Shown piece by piece: positions 17,467-26,066 of a stretch of 64,000 nt of DNA. The DNA is from Paenibacillus sp. FJAT-26967 (GTDB lineage Bacteria > Bacillota > Bacilli > Paenibacillales > NBRC-103111). Where the stretch lies: the NCBI RefSeq assembly GCF_001541095.1, contig NZ_LMXH01000002.1:572671-636670 (forward strand). The letters run 5' to 3'. Position numbers and translations under genes: made by a program. The first letter of the stretch is position 1. Each line of letters begins with the position of its first letter. Under the pieces are notes generated by a model, which had not been told where the DNA came from, searched no databases, and was given only the letters and a program-made list of their open reading frames with translations.

Positions 17467-18567
17467 ATGACAGAGACAAATAAAATGAATGCAGCCCGTC
17501 TGGACAGCAATATGAATGTAGTGTGCCAAGCGGACCAGATGGTTAAATGGTGGGATCCACGGCAAGCCCCTTTCCACGTGGCAGGTTTCCCTTGGATGGA
17601 GAAGGAAGGAAAGTATCGCCGTCTTCCCGTAGAACCTGCTTGTGAGATTCCGGTCGCTGTGGAGGTTCTTGCGAATTGCACATCAGGCGGACAGGTCCGC
17701 TTTTACTCGGACACGAAAGAGCTGCACGTGCGCGTTAAACTTAGCGGTGCGGCTTACCTGAACAACATGACGCCTATGGGCCAGTGCGGGTTTGATCTGT
17801 ATGTGGGTGAGCCCGGAAATCAACAATACTGCGCCACGGCATCCGTAGGAAGCAGCGTGACGGAGTACACCAGCCGGATATTTACATTTGCGGATAGAGA
17901 GCGACGCTTTCACACACTTAATTTTCCGCTTTACCAGGGAGTAGAAGAGCTGTGGATTGGTACGGACCAGGATGCTTCTATATGGGAAGTGCCAGGGTAT
18001 GACCGGACGGATAAAGTTGTAATTTACGGTACTTCGATTACTCAGGGCGGCTGTGCGAGCAGACCGGGCATGAGTTACCCGAATATTTTGAGCAGGCAGC
18101 TTAATATGGAATTTATAAATTTGGGTTTTTCCGGTAATGGCAAAGGAGAGCCTAACGTGGCCAAGGTAATCCGTGAAATTCCCGATCCGGCGCTTTTTGT
18201 GATGGATTACGAGGCTAACTCGGGTACTGTGGATATGATGGAGTCTACTTTGTCGGTTTTTCTGGATCTGTACCGTGAAAAGCATCCTGAGGTACCTATT
18301 CTTCTCGTATCGGCCATTAATTTTGCTTGGGAATCGTTCGATCCGGAAGTTAAGCAAAGAAAGCTTGATCGTAAGCGGCTTCAGAAGGAAGAAGTGGAGA
18401 AGCGGATCGCTGCCGGGGATCGTTATATTACGTTTTATGACGGATCAGAGATGCTTCGGGAGAACTGGGCAGAATGTACCGTAGACGGCATTCATCCGAC
18501 GGATTACGGATTTATGCAGATGGCGCAGCAGCTTCTTCCGGTCATCAAACAATGTCTGAAATCCTAA
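17467..18567 (+). CDS. SGNH/GDSL-family hydrolase
   Basis: 366 residues from the ATG at 17467; GTGAGGAG lies upstream, overlapping an in-frame GTG at 17455 that is thus less likely. An N-terminal beta-rich domain (residues 25-170) precedes an SGNH hydrolase domain: block I 'VVIYGTSITQGG' with the nucleophile Ser, block III 'FSGNGKGE' with Gly/Asn, and block V 'DGIHPTDYGF' with catalytic Asp and His. This two-domain form is common in Paenibacillus sugar clusters and probably removes acetyl or other ester groups from carbohydrates. No signal peptide, so it acts inside the cell. First gene of the locus with the SBP and YesM/YesN genes. Confidence 0.87.
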   Translation: MTETNKMNAARLDSNMNVVCQADQMVKWWDPRQAPFHVAGFPWMEKEGKYRRLPVEPACEIPVAVEVLANCTSGGQVRFYSDTKELHVRVKLSGAAYLNNMTPMGQCGFDLYVGEPGNQQYCATASVGSSVTEYTSRIFTFADRERRFHTLNFPLYQGVEELWIGTDQDASIWEVPGYDRTDKVVIYGTSITQGGCASRPGMSYPNILSRQLNMEFINLGFSGNGKGEPNVAKVIREIPDPALFVMDYEANSGTVDMMESTLSVFLDLYREKHPEVPILLVSAINFAWESFDPEVKQRKLDRKRLQKEEVEKRIAAGDRYITFYDGSEMLRENWAECTVDGIHPTDYGFMQMAQQLLPVIKQCLKS

Positions 18568-18583
18568 CAGCGGATGCGATATT

Positions 18584-20128
18584 ATGATCAACATTTGTAA
18601 TACAAGCCTTAGTCAGGTGCTGAAGTGTGTTTGTGTGACGGCACTGCTTCTTCTGCCTGCCGGATGTATAAATACGGGCGGTTTGTTCCAATCCGAGAAG
18701 CCTGGGACGGAGGAGCGTACGGATGCCGGATCACGTATTTCGATTGTGATTAATGATCTGGGAATGACGTTCCCCGCAGGACTGGACGAGAACAATAATC
18801 CTTATCTGTCGTACATTGAAGAACATACCAAGCTCGACGTACAGGTGACGATTCCTCCGAAGGATGTCTATGAGGAAAAGTTAAACGTAATCATGGCATC
18901 CGGAAGTACGCCCGATATGATTAATTATTCGGAGCAGGTATGGATGAATAATTACGCCAAGCAGGACAAGCTTATGCCTCTTGACGATCTGATCGACCGG
19001 TTCGGACCTGATTTGAAGAAGAATATTCCCAAGGAAGCTTGGGACCGGGTTACCGTGGACGGTAAAATTTATGCCATACCAAGCCTGAATACCGTCAAAG
19101 GGCTGGAGCTTATGTATGTGCGTAAAGATTGGTTGGATCGGCTTGGTCTGAAACCGCCTGTCACGCTGGATGAATATTATGAGGTTATCCGCGCCTTTAC
19201 CCAGGATGATCCCGACGGGAACGGGGTCGATGATACGATTGGTCTGACCTTCTCCGATTCCTTAGGGCGCACCGCCCCATTCTTCGGAGCATTCGGAGTC
19301 CAGCTTGACCAGTGGATGGACCGGTATGGAGATCTGGTTTACAGCAGTATCCTGCCTGAAACAAAGGAAGCGCTTGCTTTTCTGAATAAGCTTTACAAAG
19401 AAAAACTGCTGGATACGGAATTTCCATTAAACCGCTACAACAGCATGATCGATAAAATCATCTCCGGCAAAGTCGGCCTGTTCTCAGCCACTTGGTATGA
19501 TACGCGCGGTCCGATTGCAGCGAATAAGAAAAGAGATCCGCGGGCCGTGTGGATTCCTCTTGAATATCCAGTCGGCCCTTACGGGGATAAAGGCGTCTAT
19601 GCGACCGAACTGATCCGTTCCTATAACGTAATTCCGGCTCAAAGCAAACAGGCGGCGGGTGTGATCCGGTTTCTCAATTTCATGGCGGAGGATGGGTATA
19701 GAGACCTTAAACTCGGGTTTGAGAATGAAGTGTGGCGGATGGAAAACGGCAAGATGATAACGGATTTTGTCGAGCACGACAAACATTTGTACCGGGGCAT
19801 GTATCAGTCTCTCATAGACCTGGAGAAACCGGATATATCCAAACAACGGCTGGATTCGCTCGGTGATTTTCAACTCTATGAGAACTTAATGCGGATTGAA
19901 GACAATCTAATCCCGAATGCCTTCTACGGATCACCGACTCCCGCTATGAGCAAATACGTGCAGAAGCAGAAGGAACTGAGGGAAAAATTCGTACTTATGA
20001 TTATGGGTGTCAAGCCGCTGGATCAGTTCGATGGGGTCGTAGAACAGTGGATGAAAGAAGGCGGCGATGAAATGACACAAGAAGTCAATGAGTGGTACCG
20101 TGCGCCGGGAAGAGCGCAGGGGGATTAA
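18584..20128 (+). CDS. Extracellular sugar-binding lipoprotein (CUT1 ABC, LplA-like)
   Basis: 514 residues. A lipoprotein signal ends in LLPAGC (Pro at the -3 position is slightly unusual). The mature protein has family 1 SBP features: 'TPDMINYSEQVWMNNYA', 'PLDDLIDRFGPDLKKNIPKEAWD', 'DGKIYAIPSL' and 'YVRKDWLDRLGLK'. It starts 17 bases after the hydrolase gene with no strong ribosome binding site, which suggests coupling. It sits right before a YesM-type kinase rather than next to permeases, so it may work as the sensing SBP or as one of two SBPs for the importer at 27.4-29.3 kb. Confidence 0.88.
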   Translation: MINICNTSLSQVLKCVCVTALLLLPAGCINTGGLFQSEKPGTEERTDAGSRISIVINDLGMTFPAGLDENNNPYLSYIEEHTKLDVQVTIPPKDVYEEKLNVIMASGSTPDMINYSEQVWMNNYAKQDKLMPLDDLIDRFGPDLKKNIPKEAWDRVTVDGKIYAIPSLNTVKGLELMYVRKDWLDRLGLKPPVTLDEYYEVIRAFTQDDPDGNGVDDTIGLTFSDSLGRTAPFFGAFGVQLDQWMDRYGDLVYSSILPETKEALAFLNKLYKEKLLDTEFPLNRYNSMIDKIISGKVGLFSATWYDTRGPIAANKKRDPRAVWIPLEYPVGPYGDKGVYATELIRSYNVIPAQSKQAAGVIRFLNFMAEDGYRDLKLGFENEVWRMENGKMITDFVEHDKHLYRGMYQSLIDLEKPDISKQRLDSLGDFQLYENLMRIEDNLIPNAFYGSPTPAMSKYVQKQKELREKFVLMIMGVKPLDQFDGVVEQWMKEGGDEMTQEVNEWYRAPGRAQGD

Positions 20129-20129
20129 C

Positions 20130-21968
20130 ATGAGCAGAGTGCTGACATGGATAGTCAACCGGTTCCGTCATAACATACAGGTACGTCTGACCTGCTACTT
20201 CCTGCTGATTCTGCTTCCGCTTGTTCTAGTCAGTTTGTTTGCCAATGAGCGCTCTCAGGAGATCTTGGTAGAGCAGGCAACTGAGCGCTCCAGACTGGCA
20301 CTGGACTCCGCAATGGATTATATTGATTTAACGCTCCAGAGTGCGGAGGAACTTTCCACCCTTATATCGACGGATGCCGATATGGTTACCTTACTTGAGC
20401 GTAACGGCAAGGAATTGACGCCGGAAGCTATCGTTGATTTTGCGCAGCTGATGAAACAGCTTTCGAATCTCAATTCCATTAATAATATTGCTACGCAAAT
20501 CTCGGTCTATCACCATTCTTCCAATATGCTTCTATCCAACTATTATGGAGGCAGGAAACTCGCCAGTCTTCCTGAACAAGATTTCATGACCAGAACGGCG
20601 CAGTCTAACGGGACAGGCATTCTGTATATGCTGCCGAGTGAAATTGTGGACGGGCAGATTACACTAGGCAAGATGGTGGTTTCGGACAGTGTGACACTGA
20701 TTCGGTCCATGGATCTGTACAATCCGGACAGGCAGCCGAACGTTCTGCTTATTTCTTTAAATAAGTCCAAACTGCTGAATTTGATTAAACCCTTGCTGCC
20801 CTCGGATAACACCCGGATTTTTCTGACCAATAGCGACGGGGACATGATTGTGGGGGTGAGCAAGAACGGTGAAACGAAGGATATCGTCGTGCCCTACGAG
20901 CCGGATATGCTGTCTGTCACGACACATTCCCAATCATCCAAATGGAAGCTGACGATGATGCAGCCTGAAAGCGAATTGTACCGCGATACCGAACAGGTGG
21001 CCATGTATACCTATGGGATTATCGGGATCAGCATCCTGCTGGCACTATGGATCTCATGGGTGGTTTATTCCGGAATCGCTGCACCCCTGCAGAAATTATC
21101 CCATGGTATCAAAAGATTCGGCAGCGGCAAACTGAATATCCAGCTGGAGAATAAACGCAAGGATGAGTTCGGGTATTTGACGGATTCTTTTAATAAAATG
21201 GCGCAGCAGCAAAAGCACTTGATTGAAGATCATTATGAGCAGAATTTAAGACTGGCCAGGACTGAACTCAAGTTCCTCCAATCGCAGATTAATCCGCATT
21301 TCTTATACAACACGCTGGATTCCATTTATTGGACGGCGAAAAATTACGAGGCAGACGAGATCAGCGAGATGGTGCTCAATTTGTCTAAATTTTTCAGACT
21401 TAGCCTGAACAAAGGAAGAGATGTTTTCCCGATCGGAGAGAGTGTATCGCATTTGCACTTCTATATCCGGATTCAGCAAATTCGTTTTCTGGAAAATTTC
21501 GAGGTCGAATACCGCATAGACGAGCTAACCCGGGACGTGCCCATTCTGAAGCTGCTGCTGCAGCCGCTTGTTGAGAATGCGATCCTGCACGGGATGGACG
21601 GGAAGGAAGACGGCGGTCGGCTCATTATCGAAACCCGGATCGAAGACGGGCTGCTGCTCCTGATCGTCCGAGACAACGGAAGCGGAATTAAAGAGGAAAG
21701 GCTGCGCTATATTCAAGGAGAACTGGAACGCCTGAATGGACGCAATTACAAACTGTATTCGCTGGAAGAAGACCAGATAGAAGATCTATTCGGACTCCGG
21801 AATGTCATAACGAGGGTTAAGCTGTATTATGGGAAGGAAGCATCCCTATTGATCGATAGTTCAGAAGGAGAGGGGACTCAGACGACATTGAAGCTCCCGC
21901 TCAGCAAATGCAAGGACGTCTTCCGGCAGAGTGAACAAACAGAGGATGAAGAGGAGGCGGGAGCATGA
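20130..21968 (+). CDS. Sensor histidine kinase, YesM-like
   Basis: 612 residues from the ATG at 20130 (GGGGG upstream, one base after the SBP stop codon). Membrane helix near residues 18-38, an extracellular Cache-type sensor region to about residue 285, a second helix at about 290-312, HAMP linker ('APLQKLSHGIKRFGSG'), then the His_kinase domain with 'SQINPHFLYNTLDSIYW' (phospho-His near residue 389) and the ATPase lid with 'LVENAILHGMDG' and 'VRDNGSGI'. This family senses sugars or their SBPs and phosphorylates the partner AraC regulator. The next gene overlaps by 4 bases (ATGA). Confidence 0.93.
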   Translation: MSRVLTWIVNRFRHNIQVRLTCYFLLILLPLVLVSLFANERSQEILVEQATERSRLALDSAMDYIDLTLQSAEELSTLISTDADMVTLLERNGKELTPEAIVDFAQLMKQLSNLNSINNIATQISVYHHSSNMLLSNYYGGRKLASLPEQDFMTRTAQSNGTGILYMLPSEIVDGQITLGKMVVSDSVTLIRSMDLYNPDRQPNVLLISLNKSKLLNLIKPLLPSDNTRIFLTNSDGDMIVGVSKNGETKDIVVPYEPDMLSVTTHSQSSKWKLTMMQPESELYRDTEQVAMYTYGIIGISILLALWISWVVYSGIAAPLQKLSHGIKRFGSGKLNIQLENKRKDEFGYLTDSFNKMAQQQKHLIEDHYEQNLRLARTELKFLQSQINPHFLYNTLDSIYWTAKNYEADEISEMVLNLSKFFRLSLNKGRDVFPIGESVSHLHFYIRIQQIRFLENFEVEYRIDELTRDVPILKLLLQPLVENAILHGMDGKEDGGRLIIETRIEDGLLLLIVRDNGSGIKEERLRYIQGELERLNGRNYKLYSLEEDQIEDLFGLRNVITRVKLYYGKEASLLIDSSEGEGTQTTLKLPLSKCKDVFRQSEQTEDEEEAGA

Positions 21969-23563
21969 ATCTAATGATCGTGGAAGATGAGGTAAGACTT
22001 CGTAACTCACTAGTCAATAACATTCCGTGGGAAGAGAACGGGATTGAGGTTATTGCGCAGGCGGCAAGCGGGGCGGAGGCTTTGTATCTGTTTGAACGAA
22101 AGAAGCCGGATATCGTGCTTCTGGATGTGCAGATGCCGGAAATGGACGGGCTTACCCTTGCCAAAAAGCTGCGCGAGAAAGATGCTTTTATCAAAATGAT
22201 CATTCTGAGCGGACATGACAATTTCGGATTTGCGCAGCTTGCGATGGAAGCGGGTGTATCCAATTATCTGCTCAAACCGGCAGGCGATGAGGAAATACTG
22301 GCCACGGTTCTAAGCGCGGCCGAGTCCCTGCGGCAGGAGCTGGACCGGTGGCACAGCCAGGCGGAGCTGCAGGAGAAGTGGTCGGAGCATCTGCCGCAGC
22401 TGCAGACGACTTTCTTCCAGAACCTGATCAGCGGCAAATATGACTTGTGGGAAATCCGCAAGATCAGCCGGGACTATCTGCTGAATCTGGATGAAACCAT
22501 GCAGTACACGGTGGCGCTGGCCGATGTTGATCCGCTGGCGCTGGATGAGCCGCGCTACAAGAGCGGGGATATGCCTCTGCTGCGATTTTCCTTGCAGTGT
22601 GTAGCGCGCGAGTTCCTGCAGAATCACGGCTGCTGGGTCTTCACGGACAGCAACGGGTTCACGCTGATCCTGTTCGCCATGCCGGGCGACGACAAAGCCA
22701 ACGATGTGATGCTGCGTGTGAATGCGGCCATCGTCAAGCTGCTGTCACAGGTAAAGGAATGCCTGAAAATTACGTGCAGCGCAGGCATCAGCGGGGGAAC
22801 GGGCAGCCTGGATGAGGTCAGCAAGCTGTACAGCCAGGCTTATCAGGCGCTGCAGGACCGCATCGTGTATGGATCTGATATCGCGATACCTTATCAGGAC
22901 AAGCCTGCCGGGAGCACGGGTGTACCTCTGGCTAACAATTCGGAGAAGACACTGGAGATTGCGCTGGAGACGAGCGATGAGAATAAGGCACTGGAGGCTC
23001 TGGCCGAGCTATGGTCGCAGGGAATGGAGCAATCAGGGACAGTGGCTGAAATGCACGAAGGACTCATGTACTGGTCCAGTCTTATCATCCGGATCATACA
23101 CAAACAAGGCTGGCGGGTTCAGGATGTCGTGCGTGAGGATTACGTCTATTATCAGGATGTGACCAAGCTGACAACCAAGCAGCAGATCCATTCGTGGCTG
23201 GAGCGTACCGTCCGTAAATTCATCGCGCATATGCAGGAGCAGCGCAAAACAACCAGCCATCAGGTTGTCAAAACGATTCTGTCGATTGTAGAAGCGGAAA
23301 TCGACAGCGACATTACTCTGCACAGTGTTGCGGACCGGCTGTACGTGAATTCCTCTTATCTGAGCCGTTTGTTCAAACAGGAAACAGGCGTCGCTTTCTC
23401 GGCTTATGTGCTGGATCGTAAAATGGACCGGGCGAAAGCAGCCCTGCTTGATGGGGCAAAAGTATACGATGCAGCGCGTATTGTCGGTTACCGGGATGTC
23501 AGTTATTTCACGAAGGTGTTCCGCAAATATTGGGGCGTGACACCGGGCGAGATGAAGCACTGA
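21965..23563 (+). CDS. Response regulator, YesN-like, AraC-type DNA binding
   Basis: 532 residues. N-terminal receiver domain with the acidic pair 'VEDE', phospho-acceptor Asp in 'VLLDVQMPEMDG' (near residue 54), Ser/Thr position 'ILSGHDN' and Lys in 'LLKPAG'. A long linker domain (residues 140-410) leads to two AraC helix-turn-helix units at the end ('VADRLYVNSSYLSRLFKQ', 'DAARIVGYRDVSYFTKVFRKYWGVTPGEM'). It is the partner of the preceding kinase and probably activates the permease/SBP genes at 27.4 kb. In related loci those permeases usually follow directly; here an AT-rich island intervenes. Confidence 0.93.
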   Translation: MNLMIVEDEVRLRNSLVNNIPWEENGIEVIAQAASGAEALYLFERKKPDIVLLDVQMPEMDGLTLAKKLREKDAFIKMIILSGHDNFGFAQLAMEAGVSNYLLKPAGDEEILATVLSAAESLRQELDRWHSQAELQEKWSEHLPQLQTTFFQNLISGKYDLWEIRKISRDYLLNLDETMQYTVALADVDPLALDEPRYKSGDMPLLRFSLQCVAREFLQNHGCWVFTDSNGFTLILFAMPGDDKANDVMLRVNAAIVKLLSQVKECLKITCSAGISGGTGSLDEVSKLYSQAYQALQDRIVYGSDIAIPYQDKPAGSTGVPLANNSEKTLEIALETSDENKALEALAELWSQGMEQSGTVAEMHEGLMYWSSLIIRIIHKQGWRVQDVVREDYVYYQDVTKLTTKQQIHSWLERTVRKFIAHMQEQRKTTSHQVVKTILSIVEAEIDSDITLHSVADRLYVNSSYLSRLFKQETGVAFSAYVLDRKMDRAKAALLDGAKVYDAARIVGYRDVSYFTKVFRKYWGVTPGEMKH

Positions 23564-23625
23564 GTAGTTACTAGCTAAGTAGTATAAATAAATAATCAGA
23601 TCTGAGGATTGATTTTGTTCAGTTC

Positions 23626-23702
23626 AAAAAACTCATAGTGGTACCCTGTAGATGATTTGTGATAACTCATTCATTTACAGAGTATCATCTTGAGTTTTTT
23701 TT
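23626..23702 (+). terminator. Long-stem terminator after the YesN gene
   Basis: AAAAAACTCA (23626-23635) pairs with TGAGTTTTTT (23691-23700), with inner pairing GATGAT/ATCATC and CTGTA/TACAG. The 3' arm merges into eight T's. It ends the SGNH-SBP-kinase-regulator transcript. Confidence 0.75.
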
Positions 23703-23956
23703 GCTTAGATATGTATCGCATATATTTTTTTGTTGCATTCTACCAATAAATGCAACTTTTCTCGGAACAAATTCGTTTAGAAGGGGAGTTTACTTAATAG
23801 TGATAACTGTACGGGCGAAGTTGAATTTTCTTGTTGCGATCTATTTACTATAAATGGATTATGTTCTACAATGTGTTTTGTATTAATATGTAATTTATTA
23901 AATTTAAACAAATCATCGTTTTATATCCCATAACAGTTATGTAGGTGGTGATTTAA

Positions 23957-24415
23957 ATGTTATTTCTAAGAAAAAGATGGTTCAAGACCGCTCTTCTGTT
24001 TTCACTTATTATTTGTTCGATTGTATATTGGAATAAGGATTACATAAAAGATTGGATGAATTGGTCTACAGTTAGCAGTGAGATTGAAAATTATGATGTC
24101 AACAAAATTACTATTAATCCACTTATGAAATCTAGTATTACTATTAATGAGGAAGACAAGCTTGAGATAGTTAATTTACTTAAAAAGGCTAAGTACGTTA
24201 GTAGTAACAGGCAGGGACATGGTTCCACTCCTGACGGGAGTTTAACACTATATTTTCATAAAAAAATACTTTCTTTTGCTTACTATAAAGATTCCCGTGG
24301 TCATGTATCTTCTTCTTTTGAACTAAGTCCAAAGTATATTGAAGAAAATTCGCAATTTTGGATAAAAAGCGATGAGCTAGCGGAATTTTTAAATAGAAGT
24401 CTTTATGGAAAATAA
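23957..24415 (+). CDS. Membrane-anchored hypothetical protein
   Basis: 152 residues with GGTGG upstream of the ATG. The N-terminus is basic (MLFLRKRWFK), then a hydrophobic helix (residues 11-27, TALLFSLIICSIVYW), so the rest should face outside. The outer domain reads 'KITINPLMKSSITINEEDKLEIVNLLKKAKYVSSNRQGHGS' and 'SLTLYFHKKILSFAYYKDSRGH', a small mixed alpha/beta layout like several short Bacillus anchored proteins of unknown function. No confident family assignment. It is AT-rich like the rest of the island and the first gene in it. Confidence 0.6.
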   Translation: MLFLRKRWFKTALLFSLIICSIVYWNKDYIKDWMNWSTVSSEIENYDVNKITINPLMKSSITINEEDKLEIVNLLKKAKYVSSNRQGHGSTPDGSLTLYFHKKILSFAYYKDSRGHVSSSFELSPKYIEENSQFWIKSDELAEFLNRSLYGK

Positions 24416-24468
24416 TTATATGTTTTAGTATTATTAAGTTTTATTCAATAGTTGTAAGGAGCTTATTA

Positions 24469-24990
24469 ATGATGAAAAAGGAAAAAATAATATGTATAAT
24501 TTTGTTATTAATTATTATTTTGACTATATTTAATTTTGAAAAAAAACAAACTATACGTAGTGTTGGTGGAGAGAAAATACCAGATTTGTCGTTGCATAGT
24601 TTAGAAGGGCAGGAGAAAAAAATTGTGTTAGGGACGGGTGAGCCAGCAATTATTAATTTTTGGGCATCTTGGTGTCAACCTTGTAAGGAAGAATCATTAA
24701 TTCTGAACAGATTGTTTTTTAACCACAGAGATAAGATAAACATATATGCTATTAATTTAACTAAACAAGATGATTTAACAAATATCAAAAAGTTTGTTAT
24801 TCAAAATCAAATTATGTATCCTGTTTATTTGGATAAAGAAGGTTTGAATCAAGAGGGATTTGATGTAAGAAATTTTCCGACAACTTTTTTAATAGATCAG
24901 AAAGGCTATATATCTAAAATTTATGTAGGCGTATTTGGTGAAAAAACCATCCTAGAAGATGTCAACGATTTACTGAATATAGGTAAATAA
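24469..24990 (+). CDS. TlpA/ResA-like membrane-anchored thioredoxin
   Basis: 173 residues; TAAGGAG precedes the ATG. An N-terminal helix (residues 6-22) anchors the protein, with the thioredoxin fold outside. The active site 'FWASWCQPCKEE' carries the CxxC pair, 'YPVYLDKEG' is the TlpA/ResA-like middle segment, and 'FPTTFLIDQKGYI' holds the cis-Pro loop. Such proteins reduce or exchange disulfides outside the membrane. The next gene encodes a secreted protein with four cysteines in its mature part, so that protein is a plausible client (inference). 53 bases separate it from the preceding gene and 82 from the next, which has its own promoter. Confidence 0.88.
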   Translation: MMKKEKIICIILLLIIILTIFNFEKKQTIRSVGGEKIPDLSLHSLEGQEKKIVLGTGEPAIINFWASWCQPCKEESLILNRLFFNHRDKINIYAINLTKQDDLTNIKKFVIQNQIMYPVYLDKEGLNQEGFDVRNFPTTFLIDQKGYISKIYVGVFGEKTILEDVNDLLNIGK

Positions 24991-25006
24991 AGCGTATAAG
25001 ATACAC

Positions 25007-25035
25007 TTGATAACAGGTTATCTATATGTTAAAAT
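25007..25035 (+). promoter_or_regulatory. Promoter of the DUF6345 gene
   Basis: TTGATA (25007-25012), 17-base spacer, TAAAAT (25030-25035). A similar run (TTGTCT, then GTTAAAATTT) lies ahead of the 26067 gene around 26010-26040, with a shorter spacer. The two secreted-protein genes may share a promoter type. Confidence 0.6.
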
Positions 25036-25072
25036 TTGTATAAAATAAAAATAAAAGGAAGTGTTTAAAAAT

Positions 25073-25978
25073 ATGTATCGATATTCTAACATGAAGATTT
25101 TTAAGGTGGTAATTGCGGTGGCGCTGTTAACCTCCTCTGTTTCTTTATTTAACTCAGACATTGCTTCTGCAAAGTGGACGCATGGGTATGTTGGTGTTAG
25201 TACTTATTCAAATGGAAATTGCACTGCGGATACTAATCCAAATAGAGCAGGCGGTGCTTATGTACAAAACTTAAAAGATGGGATGGTAGGTAATAATTTA
25301 GTAGTAGATACAGGTACGGCATATAAAGATAATTCAGCTTGGGAATCGGATTTAACAGGAAGTTTTGCGAACTCTGTGCAGTTCTTTGCATTTTCGGGTC
25401 ATGGATATCGTGCCTCTAGTTTTAGTTCGAATGAAGGAGCAGCTGCTCATTTATATACGTTAAATTCAAGTACTTCTTTTCATACAAGTGAATTTCAAGA
25501 TGCAGCAAACGCAAGTTGGGACGAAATTAGATGGGGATCTAATCAATTAAGATGGGCTACGATGCACCAATGTTATTTTTTAAGTGATGAAGGATCAACA
25601 ATAAATGATCAAAAGATGTGGGCTATGTTTAATGGTATTCATTTAATAATGGGTTATGGTACACGAATGTATTTAGACTCTAGAGAAGGAAGCCATTATG
25701 CTGCTAGATTAGGAGCTGGATGGACCATTAAAGATTCATTCTTTGATGCCGCGGCAAAGTACCAACCCCAATTACCTACTGATCAAACCACAAGTAACCC
25801 TTCAGGGAGTGTAGTCGCTAGAGTAAAAGGACATATTAATTTCATTAACGATAAATGGGACAGTTCAACTGTAGCAGCACCAGCATATTCATCAAATAAT
25901 GCCGGTAGTTTTAGTACGTGGAGTAAAACTATTACAGCTACAGGCAATAAAATACCAGGATGTCCTGCATATTGCTAG
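25073..25978 (+). CDS. Secreted DUF6345 protein with caspase-like His/Cys pair
   Basis: 301 residues from the ATG at 25073 (AAAGGAA 12 bases before; in-frame GTG at 25061 and ATG at 25091 are alternatives). A Sec signal peptide runs to about residue 33 (NSDIASA, then KWTHG). Key motifs: 'SVQFFAFSGHGY' with His110 after a beta strand, 'LRWATMHQCYFLSD' with Cys167, and 'MWAMFNGIHLIMGYGTRMY'. This order, hydrophobic strand-HG then strand-C followed by 'W..F.G.H.I.GY.T', matches the DUF6345 family as I know it and the His-Cys layout of clan CD (caspase/gingipain-like) peptidases. The mature protein has four cysteines (50, 167, 297, 301); the last two close the C-terminus (PGCPAYC). Peptidase activity is inferred, not shown. 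Confidence 0.72.
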   Translation: MYRYSNMKIFKVVIAVALLTSSVSLFNSDIASAKWTHGYVGVSTYSNGNCTADTNPNRAGGAYVQNLKDGMVGNNLVVDTGTAYKDNSAWESDLTGSFANSVQFFAFSGHGYRASSFSSNEGAAAHLYTLNSSTSFHTSEFQDAANASWDEIRWGSNQLRWATMHQCYFLSDEGSTINDQKMWAMFNGIHLIMGYGTRMYLDSREGSHYAARLGAGWTIKDSFFDAAAKYQPQLPTDQTTSNPSGSVVARVKGHINFINDKWDSSTVAAPAYSSNNAGSFSTWSKTITATGNKIPGCPAYC

Positions 25979-26066
25979 TAATGTGTATGATCGTATAATA
26001 AAAAAATTTATTGTCTAGGTGTATCATTAGTTAAAATTTTTGTGAAATTAGGAGGTTTTAATTAGA

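Noticed and set aside
23800-23853. 17-codon hydrophobic frame (GTG start) in the AT-rich gap
   Set aside because: GAAGGGG lies 13 bases upstream, too far, and the peptide has no known family; possible but unsupported.
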